64,000 nt of DNA from Roseiflexus sp. (GCA_025062325.1 JANXAL010000009.1:62001-126000); one strand, 5' to 3'; positions 6,811 to 16,453 are shown, numbered from the stretch's first letter. Numbers and translations are program-made. The notes: generated by a model from the sequence alone, not told the origin.

Positions 6811-9759
6811 TTAGACGACGGTTGCGCCCTGCCATGCCGATTGAATGGCGGACAGCGGTAGATGAACCGTCGCAGCGCCAGTCAATCCAATAACCTGGAG
6901 ATCTGTGTCAGTGACTACGCCCACTCGGGCATACGCACATCCTGCGAGCGCCGCCTCGAGTGCCGCAGCATCCGCCGGACGCACTTCCACCAGAAAGCGA
7001 GTCGGCGTCTCGCTGAACAGCAGCGTCAAATCATCATCAATGTCAGGTTCACGTGGTACAGCGCGCAGATCCAGAGTCAGCCCCAGGTTGCCAGCCAGCG
7101 CCATTTCCGCTGCCGCAACCCCCAACCCTCCTTCGCTTAAGTCATGGCAGGCGCGCACCAGACCAGCGGCGATTGCTCGATGCAGCGCTGCCATCAGACG
7201 CGGCGCCTGCACCAGGTCAACCCGAGGTAATCGCTTGTGCGCACGCGATAGAGCAGGCGAAATGAACGAGTGCGGCAACACATCGAACAGATGCGCACCT
7301 CCCAACTCCGCCTTCGTCACGCCGACCAGATAGACGTAATTGCCTGCTTCCTTGAGATCCGACGTCACAGCGTATCGAATATCAGGAACCAGCGCCAGCG
7401 CCGAGATGAGCAGCGTCGGCGGAATCGGCGTGCGGCGTCCCTCGACGTCGCGGTACTCGTTGTTGAGCGAGTCTTTGCCGGAGATGAACGGCGTACCGAA
7501 TGCAACAGCCGCATCGTAGCACCCTGCAGCGGCGCGCACCAGCCCGGCCATGCGGTCCGGCATGCGCGGATCGCCCCAGCAGAAATTGTCAAGAATGGCG
7601 GCATGGGTTGGATCAGCGCCCACGGCGACCACATTGCGCAATGCCTCATCGACGCACGCCAGCGCCATCCAGTATGGATCGATCCGCCCGTAGCGCGGGT
7701 TGATGCCGCACCCAATCGCGATCCCGCGCATGGACGATGGCAGCGGTTGCAACACGGCGGCATCGCTGGGCCCGTTGCCGATGAGCGGCTTCACCACCGT
7801 GCGTCCGCCGACTTCGTGATCGTAGGTGCGAACGATAGGCTCTTTGGAGGCGATGTTGGGATGCGCCAGCAACGTTAGCAGCAGGGATGCGGCATCTGTG
7901 CTGGCACGCTCATCGCTATCGCATATGTGTTGCAGTTCAGGGTACGCTGCGCCCTGCCAGTGCGCCTCTAGCACCCGCTGCGGTCGTCCCTCGTGGAGAA
8001 ACGACATGGCCAGATCGACAACCAGCATGTCGTTGTAGCGCACTACCAGACGACCGGTATCGGTGTAGCGCCCTATGACGGTCGCCTCCACATCTTCGCT
8101 GGCGCAAAGCGCCAGCAGGTCCGACAGGCGCTGCTGCGGCACCGCAAGCACCATACGCTCCTGCGCTTCAGAGAGCCAGATCTCCCAAGGTTGCAGACCG
8201 GCGTACTTCAGCGGCACGTGCGCCAGATCCACCTCAGCGCCGCACTCTGCGCCCATTTCGCCGACTGCTGACGACAATCCTCCGGCGCCGCAGTCGGTGA
8301 TCGCGCTGTAGAGTTTCCGGTCACGCGCCTGGAGAATAACGTCCATCATCTTCTTTTCCGTGATCGGATCGCCGATCTGCACGGCGCTGCCCACCTCCTC
8401 CGCCGAAGTGTGGGTCAACTCCGCTGATGAGAACGTCGCGCCATGAATGCCATCGCGCCCGGTGCGCCCGCCAATCACGACAATAGCATCGCCGGGACGG
8501 ACTGCGCGCGGATGCGCATCGCGCGGCGCCAGACCGACGGTGCCGCAGTAAACGAGAGGATTCGCCACATACCCGCGGTCGTAGATCACCGCACCATTCA
8601 CGGTCGGGATGCCAAGTTTATTGCCGTAATCGCGCACGCCAGCGACCACGCCAGCCGCAATGCGCCGCGGATGCAACACGCCAGGGCTGAGATCGGTTGC
8701 TGGCAGGTCGAGCGGACCGAAGCACAACACATCGGTATTAGCGATAGGTTGCGCAGAGACGCCGAGCACATCGCGCACTACGCCACCGACGCCGGTATTG
8801 GCGCCGCCGAACGGTTCGAGCGCCGAGGGATGATTGTGCGTCTCGACCTTGAACGAGATCTCGAAATGATCATCGAATGCCACAATGCCTGCATTATCAA
8901 CGAACGCAGAAATCACGGCAAAATCGCGATCTTTCCGCTGTTCGAGCACGCGTTGGGTGGCCGCCATCAGAAACGTGCGGATGAGGCTATCAATCTCGCC
9001 GTTGCGCATCAACCGGTGCAGCGCTGGATACGCCTCGGCGGGCAGGGAGGCATCGCGGGCGTCCGGCGGGACGAGATTTTTGTAGAGAATGCGACCTTTG
9101 AAGGTCTTATGGCTGCAATGCTCACTCCACGTCTGCGCCAGCGTTTCGAGTTCGCCATCGGTCGGTTCGCGCCCTTCGTTGCGGTAGTACGCCTGGATGG
9201 CGCGCATTTCATCGAGATCGAGCGACAGGATCCCTTCCTGGCTGATGCGCAGCAGCTCGTCGTCCGACGCAGTGGTGATCGGCACGCGCGCCACGAACGG
9301 CTCGTGATCGGCAGGCGATTGAAGCAGATGCGCATACCAGGCGCGCCGTTCAGCCGCGCCTGAACCGGCAGAGTAGCGCAACACCGTCTGGATCAGATCG
9401 TTGTACAGGTCGCGCTCATCACCTGGCTGCGCCACTCGATAGCGGCGCAATGTCTTGACCGTATGCAGACCGCCAATACCGAGGCGGGCAGCGCCAACGC
9501 GCACACTTTCCGCCTCGTTATCGGTCACGCCGGGGCGGTACGCGATCTCGACCAGAAGCGTCCTCTCAGCGCCTGTGGCTGGCTCGTCGGCGAGGTTATC
9601 GAGCAGCGTCCAGGACGCCTCCTGCACGACCGGATCGTGGAGCAGGTCGGTTGTCAGGCGCGCAACCGCAGCGTGATCGAGATCGCCGTCAAGCAGGAAG
9701 AGATGATCCGGCGCAGCAGGATCGTAGCGTGAACGAACCGTAACAAGGTAGGCAGGCAT
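6811..9759 (-). CDS. purL: FGAM synthase with fused PurS and PurL parts
   Basis: 982 residues; the fourth step of purine synthesis, ATP-dependent conversion of FGAR to FGAM in the cytoplasm. Residues 1 to about 90 resemble PurS (VEIAYRPGVTDNEAESV). The PurL core follows: the Gln/FGAR region WSEHCSHKTFKGRI near residue 212, KVETHNHPSALEPFGGANTG near 302 for nucleotide binding, DCGAGGLSSAVGEMG, and the second half with GKDSLNNEY and CHDLSEGGLGVAAAEMALA. There is no C-terminal glutaminase, so a separate PurQ elsewhere must supply ammonia. PurS and PurL are separate genes in many bacteria; here they are one chain. It sits 5 bp after the SDR gene and 22 bp before the DUF1444 gene. Confidence 0.95.
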   Translation of the reverse strand: MPAYLVTVRSRYDPAAPDHLFLLDGDLDHAAVARLTTDLLHDPVVQEASWTLLDNLADEPATGAERTLLVEIAYRPGVTDNEAESVRVGAARLGIGGLHTVKTLRRYRVAQPGDERDLYNDLIQTVLRYSAGSGAAERRAWYAHLLQSPADHEPFVARVPITTASDDELLRISQEGILSLDLDEMRAIQAYYRNEGREPTDGELETLAQTWSEHCSHKTFKGRILYKNLVPPDARDASLPAEAYPALHRLMRNGEIDSLIRTFLMAATQRVLEQRKDRDFAVISAFVDNAGIVAFDDHFEISFKVETHNHPSALEPFGGANTGVGGVVRDVLGVSAQPIANTDVLCFGPLDLPATDLSPGVLHPRRIAAGVVAGVRDYGNKLGIPTVNGAVIYDRGYVANPLVYCGTVGLAPRDAHPRAVRPGDAIVVIGGRTGRDGIHGATFSSAELTHTSAEEVGSAVQIGDPITEKKMMDVILQARDRKLYSAITDCGAGGLSSAVGEMGAECGAEVDLAHVPLKYAGLQPWEIWLSEAQERMVLAVPQQRLSDLLALCASEDVEATVIGRYTDTGRLVVRYNDMLVVDLAMSFLHEGRPQRVLEAHWQGAAYPELQHICDSDERASTDAASLLLTLLAHPNIASKEPIVRTYDHEVGGRTVVKPLIGNGPSDAAVLQPLPSSMRGIAIGCGINPRYGRIDPYWMALACVDEALRNVVAVGADPTHAAILDNFCWGDPRMPDRMAGLVRAAAGCYDAAVAFGTPFISGKDSLNNEYRDVEGRRTPIPPTLLISALALVPDIRYAVTSDLKEAGNYVYLVGVTKAELGGAHLFDVLPHSFISPALSRAHKRLPRVDLVQAPRLMAALHRAIAAGLVRACHDLSEGGLGVAAAEMALAGNLGLTLDLRAVPREPDIDDDLTLLFSETPTRFLVEVRPADAAALEAALAGCAYARVGVVTDTDLQVIGLTGAATVHLPLSAIQSAWQGATVV

Positions 9760-9764
9760 ACGAC

Positions 9765-10526
9765 TCAGTGCAGCACAATCGCCTCGCCGGTCGTGGATGC
9801 GCCTTCAGGACCGGCGAGACGCAGGGCGGTAATTGCGACTTCCTCGGGCGACATTGCACGTTGCTGACCGCCGCGCGACAACAGCGCCTCACGCGCCTCT
9901 TCCGGCGTGCGACCAGTCTTTGCCGCCAGCGCGTTGATGGCCTCTTTCATCATGTCAGTCTCGACCCAAGCAGGGCAAATGGCATTCGCGGTAATATGGT
10001 ACCGCTGCAATTCAAGCGCTAGCGAGCGCGTCAAGCCGAGCAATCCGTGCTTGGCGGCGCTATAGGCGGCTGAGAACGGCATCCCGACCAACGCTGCCAT
10101 CGACGCAATATTAATAATCCGCCCGCCGCCGCGCGCTATCATATCGGGAACGATTGCCTTGCAGCAGTAATACGCTCCATTGAGATTCACCTGAATGACC
10201 CGCTCCCAAAGCGCATCGTCAGTATCGGTCAATTTGGCGCTGTAGGTGATGCCTGCATTGTTCACCAGAATGTCAAACGGACCGAGCACTGCACGCGCCG
10301 TACTAACGGCGGTGTAGACCTGCATCGCATCGGCAACATCGCAGGTGACGGCAACAGCACGCCCGCCACGCTGTTCGATAAGCGCGCACACCTCGTCGAG
10401 CGCCTCCCGATTGCGCCCGGCGACCGCCACAGCAGCGCCAGCGCCAGCGAAGGTCAGCGCGATCGCACGCCCGATCCCGCGCCCGCCGCCCGTAATAAAA
10501 GCTGTCTTCTCATTCAGTGTGCTCAT
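9765..10526 (-). CDS. Short-chain dehydrogenase/reductase (3-oxoacyl or 3-hydroxybutyrate type)
   Basis: 253 residues, classical SDR. NAD(P) binding is shown by TGGGRGIG near residue 12 and the NNAG motif; the catalytic set is Ser in NIASMAAL, Tyr and Lys in YSAAKHG. The C-terminal part with NAICPAWVETDMM and GRTPEEAREALLS resembles 3-hydroxybutyrate dehydrogenases and acetoacetyl-CoA reductases of polyhydroxyalkanoate metabolism, but 3-oxoacyl-ACP reductase is also possible. A phasin-like gene lies elsewhere in the window (30753), which makes a polyester role thinkable but not shown. It is the first gene of the purL operon, with purL starting 5 bp after its stop. Confidence 0.85.
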   Translation of the reverse strand: MSTLNEKTAFITGGGRGIGRAIALTFAGAGAAVAVAGRNREALDEVCALIEQRGGRAVAVTCDVADAMQVYTAVSTARAVLGPFDILVNNAGITYSAKLTDTDDALWERVIQVNLNGAYYCCKAIVPDMIARGGGRIINIASMAALVGMPFSAAYSAAKHGLLGLTRSLALELQRYHITANAICPAWVETDMMKEAINALAAKTGRTPEEAREALLSRGGQQRAMSPEEVAITALRLAGPEGASTTGEAIVLH

Positions 10527-10630
10527 CAGCGAACCTCACCACACTCGTCGTTCACGCAGGAACTGTTATCGATGGCGCCTGTAGTCTACCGCAGCGTTCG
10601 TATGCGGTCAAACCGCCTGGCAATGCTCAT

Positions 10631-10636
10631 ATTGTA
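10631..10636 (-). promoter_or_regulatory. Extended -10 promoter for the SDR-purL operon
   Basis: On the minus strand TGGTACAAT (TACAAT at 10636-10631) lies about 105 nt before the SDR start codon. The -35 region is not recognisable. Confidence 0.5.
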
Positions 10637-10696
10637 CCATTCTTTGGGCACATCTTTTGCACAGCAAACTGCATCGAATTGCATTATATTAAGGTC

Positions 10697-10850
10697 TTGT
10701 AAAACCTTCGGATATAGAGTATACTGTCCGTAGCGCCCTGACAGAGTACCTCGGTAAAGGGCTCGCACTTGAACAACCCGACGCACCCGCACCTGGCAAG
10801 CGATAGTGCTGCAAAAGGCTGTCGTAAGCTGAGGGAAACGAGAGATTCTT
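10697..10850 (+). promoter_or_regulatory. Orphan promoter with a structured downstream stretch
   Basis: TTGTAA (10697-10702), a 17-nt spacer and TATACT (10720-10725) form a good promoter. The nearest rightward gene starts about 800 bp away. Around 10783-10842 the RNA could fold as a long hairpin: CGATAG pairs with CTGTCG, extended by a GC pair and a CCT/AGG pair across symmetric internal loops. No known RNA family was recognised. The rest of 10527-11511 holds no gene I can support. Confidence 0.35.
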
Positions 10851-11087
10851 GGATCTGCTCGGGGAGACCAGCAAATACGCGCGGTTGTCAGAAAACCGTT
10901 GCGCTATGAGTCGGGTGCGGCGCTTCGAGATGACTACGGTAACGTGCCAACGTACCGCGTCATCTCACAGATCAGCGATGTTGTTATGTCTCGGAAACGG
11001 GCATACGAAGCAGCTGATCGAAGCAGTCGGGTTAAGTAAAGGTGAGCTACACTGAGTGGAAAAGTCAGGGCGTACTGTTTGTTTTCG

Positions 11088-11290
11088 CTGTCAGCGAATG
11101 GACGGCGGTGAGAGAGAATAAGTATCGAAGATACGAATGCGGTCAACAAATGCGGCGTCGAATAAGCGAATGCGGGCGGCGAAGGTGGTCAACGAATGCG
11201 ACACTGAATAAGTGAATGTGGTCGGCGAATGCCGCAGTGAACGCAGTAGCGAATAAATGCATACGGCGGCGAATGAGCGAATAAACGAGC
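11088..11290. repeat. Degenerate GCGAAT repeat array A
   Basis: Many imperfect copies of GCGAATAAGCGAATG, GTCAACGAATGCG and GTGAATGTGGTC follow each other. A pyrimidine-rich tract with CTCGCGCCTCGCGCCTC (about 11393-11425) and then a gene start come next. The same order occurs in three other spacers of this window. Confidence 0.7.
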
Positions 11291-11507
11291 AGCTTCCTGT
11301 AGGTCGCGCCCCTTTGGTTATACTGGCTTGCTGTCAGTCATATTGGTTCATGCCTGATACCCCCTCTATCCGACTTGCAAGCGCCCTTCCGCTCCTCGCG
11401 CCTCGCGCCTCCCACTCCTCGCCTAGTGTCATCCGCCTATAATCTTTATGCCTTCCACCGTACCACCCATCCTCGCACAGCGCCTTCGAGCCGCTAGCGC
11501 ACCATGC

Positions 11508-11513
11508 TAGAAT
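11508..11513 (+). promoter_or_regulatory. Extended -10 element abutting the start codon
   Basis: TGCTAGAAT (TAGAAT at 11508-11513) lies 7 nt before the ATG at 11521, so transcription would begin at or next to that ATG. This would give a leaderless mRNA. A second TATAAT at 11438-11443 is an alternative that would give a normal leader. Confidence 0.4.
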
Positions 11514-11520
11514 GGTAGCG

Positions 11521-14500
11521 ATGGCAACGCTACGTGCTACGACAACCCCGGACTCTGGACGAACCGAAGCCTCTTCCCGTCCGATCCCCGGCGGCATCTG
11601 GGCTGCGGTGCGGCGGCGTGCTGCCGCACTGCCTGCCGCCCATATCCGAACGTATTCCCTTTTGCAAGAACGGATCGCTCATCAATCAGGGTCGGTATCT
11701 CTGTGGAAAATCCTGTGCGATCGCACCGATCCGTCACGATACCGTCCCCATGCCATTCCCGATGTCGCTGCCGATCCGGTGCGCGAAGGAGATCAGACCC
11801 TCTACATTGTGCGCAGTCCGCGCGGCAATTACCTTCGGCTGACCGAAGCGCAGCACGAGGTCTGGCGTGCGATGGATGGCACACGCACGGTCTCCGAACT
11901 GGGCCTCGCCGCCTTTCGTCAGCGTGGACTCATCCTGCCAATTGGCGAACTGGTTGCAGGTCTCAAGAGCGAGGGGTTGCTGGTCGACCAGCCTGTCGGC
12001 ATTTACCGCGCAATCAATGAAGCGCTCACCCGAGGCACGACTAGCGCGTGGGGGCGCCGCCTGCGCCGCATTCTGACCGGCGCCGTCCTTTCGCTGCCCG
12101 GCATCGACGGCTTCTACGGCGCGCTCTACCGCTGGGGCGGCAGGTTACTCTTTACCCGCATTTTTGCACTTGTCGCTGGTGTTATCGCTATCGTTGGCGT
12201 TATCGCCTTTGGGCTGGCGATGCGCAGCGGTTTGGACACATATGAAGTCATTCGACTGAATGACTCGGTGACACTGGGACTAGCTGCGCTCTGGGCCGTC
12301 ACCCTTCTGTCGTTTGTGGTGCATGAGAGCGCCCATGCGCTGGCAGTCAAACATTTTGGGCGCACCCTGACCAATGGCGGTGTGATGCTATATTATGGCT
12401 TGCCCGCCGCATTTGTCGATACCAGCGACATCTGGCGCTCGCCACGACGCGCGCGCATTATCGTGTCGGCCGTCGGTCCTGCAGCAGACCTGCTGGTTGG
12501 CAGTCTGGCAGCAGTTGCTGCTTACCTGTTGCCAGAGACCGCCGTCGGCGCGATCGCCTACAAACTGGCATTCACCAGTTTTGTGTCAAGCGTGTTCAAC
12601 CTGAATCCGCTCCTCGAACTCGACGGCTACTACATTCTTGTTGATCTGCTGCGGATGCCGGACCTTCGGCGTTCGGCACTGGCGTATGTGCGCGGTCCGC
12701 TGTGGGAGAAACTTAGTGCGTATCTGCGTATGCGCTATGCGCGCTGGATGCAACGTACAGGCAAACGTCGGTTGGCAGCGACGCCTAACCTCGATGGATT
12801 GCCGTTCAGTCGCGAAGAGCGCATCTTTACGATCTACGGGGCAGCGACAGCGCTCTACACCCTGCTGGCGACCATCGGTGCGGTATGGTTCTGGCGGCAG
12901 CAGATCTTTGAGCCAGCCCTGGAGTTGCTGGGAGGCGCATGGTGGCAGCGTCTGATCGGCGCGGCATTGATTCTGGTCGTTGTTCTGCCCGCAGTGGCAG
13001 CCGTCTTACTCGCGCTCTGGGAAGCCGGGCACACCATCGTCGGCTGGCTGGTTCGGCGCGGATATGGGCGTCGACCCGGTCTGCTCTCGACAGTTGGCGT
13101 GCTGCTGACGCTCATTGCAGCACTGACAGTCAACGCCACCGAGTACGGTGACTGGAGATGGATGGCCCTGGCGATCGGACCGGCGCTCTGGATCGTGGCG
13201 CTCAACGTGTTGCTGGCCGTTCGTCCATACTATCGCGGCGCGGCTATCTACCCGGCAGTGCTGGCGCTGGTCGCAACCACAGCGCTTGCCGGACTCGCCG
13301 GTATCGCGCGAGCGCTTTTGCTGCCGCCTGGTGTCTGGGTGACACTGGACAGTCTGGCGTTTGTCGGGTTGCTAGTCGCCGGGTTTGCGGTGCTGCTCGA
13401 TGTTGACCTGCGCACAACGCCGCTGCGGGAATTGCTGGGCGCGGCTATGCTGATCATGGGAGCGTTCCCTGTCGGCGTGGCGGCGCTCTTCATTGCTCAG
13501 GCCGCCTATCCTTCGGCGGGCGCATTTGCATGGCTGGCAATGGCGGCGCCGGCTTACTTTGGCGCACTGGCGCTGGCGCTGCTGCTGCAACATATGTTTG
13601 GGCTGGCAGACTCGCGGTTAGTCTGGGCGTGGGCATTGCTCTGGGCAGGCGCGCTGGTGAAGACAGCAGGCTACATCACCGATTTGCGCGGAAGTGGTCT
13701 GACGCTCGATGTGCTGGGATCGGGATTGTGGGCGACGGCGTGGCTGGTGCATCTCACAACGCTTCGCCACCTGACGCTGCGCGAGTTCCGTTGGGAACAC
13801 ATTCCGAGCATGAACGAAAGCGACCGTCTGGCGCGCGCATTTCAACTGACGTATCGCGGATGCTATCAACTGCTGCACTCGGTGTATGGCGAGCGCCGCG
13901 CACGCGCCCTTGATGATCGCATGGATATTCTGGCGGCTACGGCGAACTGGGAAATCACCCTCGATCACGAGGAGGCCCGCATCGGGCAGCAGATCAAAAT
14001 GCTGCCGATCGCCGAGCAGGGAGCGCGTTTTGCCGAAGTGTTGCGCTATACCGTTGCTGAGATTGAGCAGATTGCAGGCGCAGCATTTGCACGGCGCTGC
14101 ATTCAGGCGGCATATGACGCACTGCCCTGGCCCGAACGTGAAACAGCCAGCCGACTCTGTTTCCCCGACACGCCGTGGGCGCGTGAGTTGTCGCGTTCGT
14201 TCGGCGACATCCACGCTGCACGTCTGAGGTTGTTGCGACAGGTCGACATTTTCCTGAGCTGCGACGACGATGAACTGGAGGCGCTGGTCGCCAGCGCTGT
14301 CGAGCAAACCTTCCCCACTGGCGCAACGGTGCTGCGCGCTGGCGCCCCGGCGCCGGGCATCTGGATCATCGAAGCGGGAGAAATTGTCGCCCGGCGCGGC
14401 GGTCGGATCGTCGCCGAGCTTCACCGCGGCGACACGATTGGCGCTGAAGAGGTGCTGGGCGATGCGCCCAGTACGCACACCTATCGCGCGACCGTGACAT

Positions 14501-15018
14501 CCAGCCTGCTCTATCTGCCAGCGGACGAGCTCTTCCGACTCGCTGCCGGTCGTGTGCCGCATGCTGCAGCCGGCCTGGAGTCCGTCGAAGTGCTCCGCCT
14601 GCTGGAGCGCGTGCCGCTGTTCGCCGATCTCCCGCGCAATACGCTGCGCGGCCTGGCGGCAATCGCCGAACAGCGCACCTACCCTGCGCGCGCCGTTGTG
14701 GTGCGCCAGGGAACGCCGAGTGGCATGTTCTTCGTCATTCGCAAAGGAACGGCAGCCGTCATTCGACGCGATCTGGCAACTAATGGACCGAAGCCGCAGA
14801 TGCGACTGATCGCGCGGTTGGGACCGCAAGAGTTCTTCGGCGAACTCGAACTGCTGCGCAACGCGCCACCGGTGGCGAGCGTCATCGCTATGACCCCGCT
14901 CACCGTACTGGCGCTGCCACACGCCGCAATACAGGCGCTGGTGCATAGCGACGGCGGCGTTTCGCAACGGCTTGAACGGGTCGGGACCGGCAGGCTGAAG
15001 GCGCTGGAAAGCGCTTAG
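11521..15018 (+). CDS. PqqD-like / M50 metalloprotease / double cNMP-binding-domain membrane protein
   Basis: 1165 residues from ATG 11521; an in-frame ATG at 11512 overlaps the proposed -10 element. In order: a PqqD-like winged helix near residues 95-158 (IVRSPRGNYLRLTEAQHEVWRAM), a transmembrane region with the M50 zinc motif HESAH at 268-272 and the third zinc ligand in NPLLELDGYY near 362-371, about ten further hydrophobic segments to near 750, a soluble helical part, then two cyclic-nucleotide-binding folds near 903-1012 and 1026-1142. M50 proteases cleave within membranes; PqqD domains bind leader peptides. A regulated protease or peptide exporter-processor is inferred. The second cNMP fold has FFGELELL, but its usual phosphate-binding Arg is replaced (PPVAS), so ligand binding is doubtful. 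Confidence 0.85.
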   Translation: MATLRATTTPDSGRTEASSRPIPGGIWAAVRRRAAALPAAHIRTYSLLQERIAHQSGSVSLWKILCDRTDPSRYRPHAIPDVAADPVREGDQTLYIVRSPRGNYLRLTEAQHEVWRAMDGTRTVSELGLAAFRQRGLILPIGELVAGLKSEGLLVDQPVGIYRAINEALTRGTTSAWGRRLRRILTGAVLSLPGIDGFYGALYRWGGRLLFTRIFALVAGVIAIVGVIAFGLAMRSGLDTYEVIRLNDSVTLGLAALWAVTLLSFVVHESAHALAVKHFGRTLTNGGVMLYYGLPAAFVDTSDIWRSPRRARIIVSAVGPAADLLVGSLAAVAAYLLPETAVGAIAYKLAFTSFVSSVFNLNPLLELDGYYILVDLLRMPDLRRSALAYVRGPLWEKLSAYLRMRYARWMQRTGKRRLAATPNLDGLPFSREERIFTIYGAATALYTLLATIGAVWFWRQQIFEPALELLGGAWWQRLIGAALILVVVLPAVAAVLLALWEAGHTIVGWLVRRGYGRRPGLLSTVGVLLTLIAALTVNATEYGDWRWMALAIGPALWIVALNVLLAVRPYYRGAAIYPAVLALVATTALAGLAGIARALLLPPGVWVTLDSLAFVGLLVAGFAVLLDVDLRTTPLRELLGAAMLIMGAFPVGVAALFIAQAAYPSAGAFAWLAMAAPAYFGALALALLLQHMFGLADSRLVWAWALLWAGALVKTAGYITDLRGSGLTLDVLGSGLWATAWLVHLTTLRHLTLREFRWEHIPSMNESDRLARAFQLTYRGCYQLLHSVYGERRARALDDRMDILAATANWEITLDHEEARIGQQIKMLPIAEQGARFAEVLRYTVAEIEQIAGAAFARRCIQAAYDALPWPERETASRLCFPDTPWARELSRSFGDIHAARLRLLRQVDIFLSCDDDELEALVASAVEQTFPTGATVLRAGAPAPGIWIIEAGEIVARRGGRIVAELHRGDTIGAEEVLGDAPSTHTYRATVTSSLLYLPADELFRLAAGRVPHAAAGLESVEVLRLLERVPLFADLPRNTLRGLAAIAEQRTYPARAVVVRQGTPSGMFFVIRKGTAAVIRRDLATNGPKPQMRLIARLGPQEFFGELELLRNAPPVASVIAMTPLTVLALPHAAIQALVHSDGGVSQRLERVGTGRLKALESA

Positions 15019-15330
15019 TGCGCGCTAGACGCTTTGAGGCGTGAACCGCCCTGAGCGAATAAACGCCGAACAGGTCATGTGGAAGAGGATGGATTGTTTG
15101 ACCTGCTACGCATATGCTTCTTCGGTTCGGATCGAGTAGTGTTTCAGGCGAATGGCGCGATGCGCCTGGTCGAGGAACTTGGGGGAGCGCACGGCAAATG
15201 GCCTCATTGACAGCAGTGATGGCAAAGGGATACAATCAGCGGAAAAGTAGACAATGCCTGACCAGCGCTGGCATTCCGTAATCTATCCCTCGAAGGGGAA
15301 GGAGGATGATACGGAATGTTTCCATATAGC

Positions 15331-15389
15331 ACAACGTTTCAGGCGCATAGACGGACTCTGTCTAAACGCGCCGGGCGGGGCATTAGGCG
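15331..15389 (+). repeat. attC-like inverted repeat, left of the methyltransferase
   Basis: GCACAAC near 15330-15336 and ATTAGGC (15382-15388) flank an imperfect hairpin (GGCGC...TAGAC, loop, GTCTA...GCGCC at about 15342-15372). The outer boxes are close to, but not exact matches of, integron RYYYAAC and GTTRRRY boxes. Apart from this, 15019-15442 holds no gene I can support. Confidence 0.25.
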
Positions 15390-15442
15390 GAAGCCGTCTC
15401 ATGAGTAGTTGGGCGACAACGCGCCCGTGGGAGTAGATTCAG

Positions 15443-16198
15443 ATGCAAGCATATAATAAAGGTTTCGCCTACGTGTACAACTGGCGATGGGCTGGATTCG
15501 CCAGACAGGTTGCCCCGCTTCTTCTTGATTTTTACGCTTCAACGCCTATTGGTCAGACGAACAAGTCCGTTCTTGATCTTTGCTGCGGAACCGGGCATTT
15601 AGCAGTGCATTTTCTTGAAAAGGGATATCGGGTCGTTGGTCTTGACCTGTCAGAACATATGCTCCGCTATGCTCAAGAAAATGCTCGCCAGTATGTTGAT
15701 TCTGGTCAAGCCAGGTTCGTGCAGGGCGATGCGAGCGACTTCACGCTGGATGAGCGTTTTGGATTAGTTGTTTCTACCTATGACTCGCTCAACCATCTTG
15801 AAAGTGAACAGGCTCTTCGCCGATGTTTCGAGTGCGTCTACGCAGTCAGTGATGGATACTTCATTTTCGACCTGAACACACGGTTCGGCTTGAGACGCTG
15901 GAACAACATTTTTATAGATGACAGCGATGACGACGCCTTTGTTATTACTCGTGGCGTTTATGATGGACAAAGCGATAAAGCCTGGATGAAGATCAGCGGA
16001 TTTCTTCGATTGCCCGATGGACTCTACGAGCGATTTGACGAGACGCCGTTCAACACCGTTTTTGAAATGGAGAAGGTGAAAGAAGCCCTACTCGATGTTG
16101 GTTGGAAGAACCCCTACTTTGCCCGGATACAGGATTTGAAAACACCATTAGATGACCCCGAAAGGGAAGGACGGGTGTTTATCGTTGCAAGCAAGTAG
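15443..16198 (+). CDS. Class I SAM-dependent methyltransferase, compositionally atypical
   Basis: 251 residues. SAM binding is shown by VLDLCCGTGHLAVHF, the acidic GLDLSEHMLRYA and GDASDFTLDE; motif IV is LVVSTYDSLNHL and the C-terminal half has the small-molecule methyltransferase look (FDLNTRFGLRRWNN). The acceptor is unknown. A GGGAG sequence lies about 10 nt upstream of ATG 15443. The gene is visibly more A+T-rich than its neighbours, uses codons such as TTT, CTT and GTT freely, stands alone in about 2 kb of otherwise non-coding DNA, and has attC-like inverted repeats on both sides. Lateral acquisition is likely; capture as an integron cassette is a weaker inference. Confidence 0.85.
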   Translation: MQAYNKGFAYVYNWRWAGFARQVAPLLLDFYASTPIGQTNKSVLDLCCGTGHLAVHFLEKGYRVVGLDLSEHMLRYAQENARQYVDSGQARFVQGDASDFTLDERFGLVVSTYDSLNHLESEQALRRCFECVYAVSDGYFIFDLNTRFGLRRWNNIFIDDSDDDAFVITRGVYDGQSDKAWMKISGFLRLPDGLYERFDETPFNTVFEMEKVKEALLDVGWKNPYFARIQDLKTPLDDPEREGRVFIVASK

Positions 16199-16335
16199 GG
16201 TTTTTTACAGACAAAGCCACCTGGCTGCCTCGTCTCGGATGGGTTGTAGTTGCTGTGATATTTGCCTTGTAGCATATTCCAAATTTCTTGTTCACAGAAG
16301 GCGTAGTTGATATTGGGGTTCTCAGCCTCAGGCAT
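16114..16335 (-). CDS. Possible small ORF antisense to the methyltransferase end
   Basis: 73 residues from ATG 16335 (MPEAENPNINYAFCEQEIWN). The composition is protein-like up to about residue 45, then the frame runs into the antisense of the methyltransferase gene. An upstream frame (MFLVRLMDRLKARPLARIAI) would join it with one frameshift near 16335, so this may be a broken gene. No ribosome-binding site and no recognised family. Low confidence. Confidence 0.2.
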   Translation of the reverse strand: MPEAENPNINYAFCEQEIWNMLQGKYHSNYNPSETRQPGGFVCKKPYLLATINTRPSLSGSSNGVFKSCIRAK

Positions 16336-16453
16336 ATGGCAATTCTGGCGAGCGGTCTGGCTTTCAGACGGTCCATGAGGCGCACTAGGAACATGGTCGG
16401 TTTATCTCTATTGCATGCAGTGGGGAGTGTTGCAAGTTAGCGTTTAGTTGCCA

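Noticed and set aside
15254-15436. 60-codon ORF before the methyltransferase
   Set aside because: No ribosome-binding site or family; it covers the attC-like hairpin.
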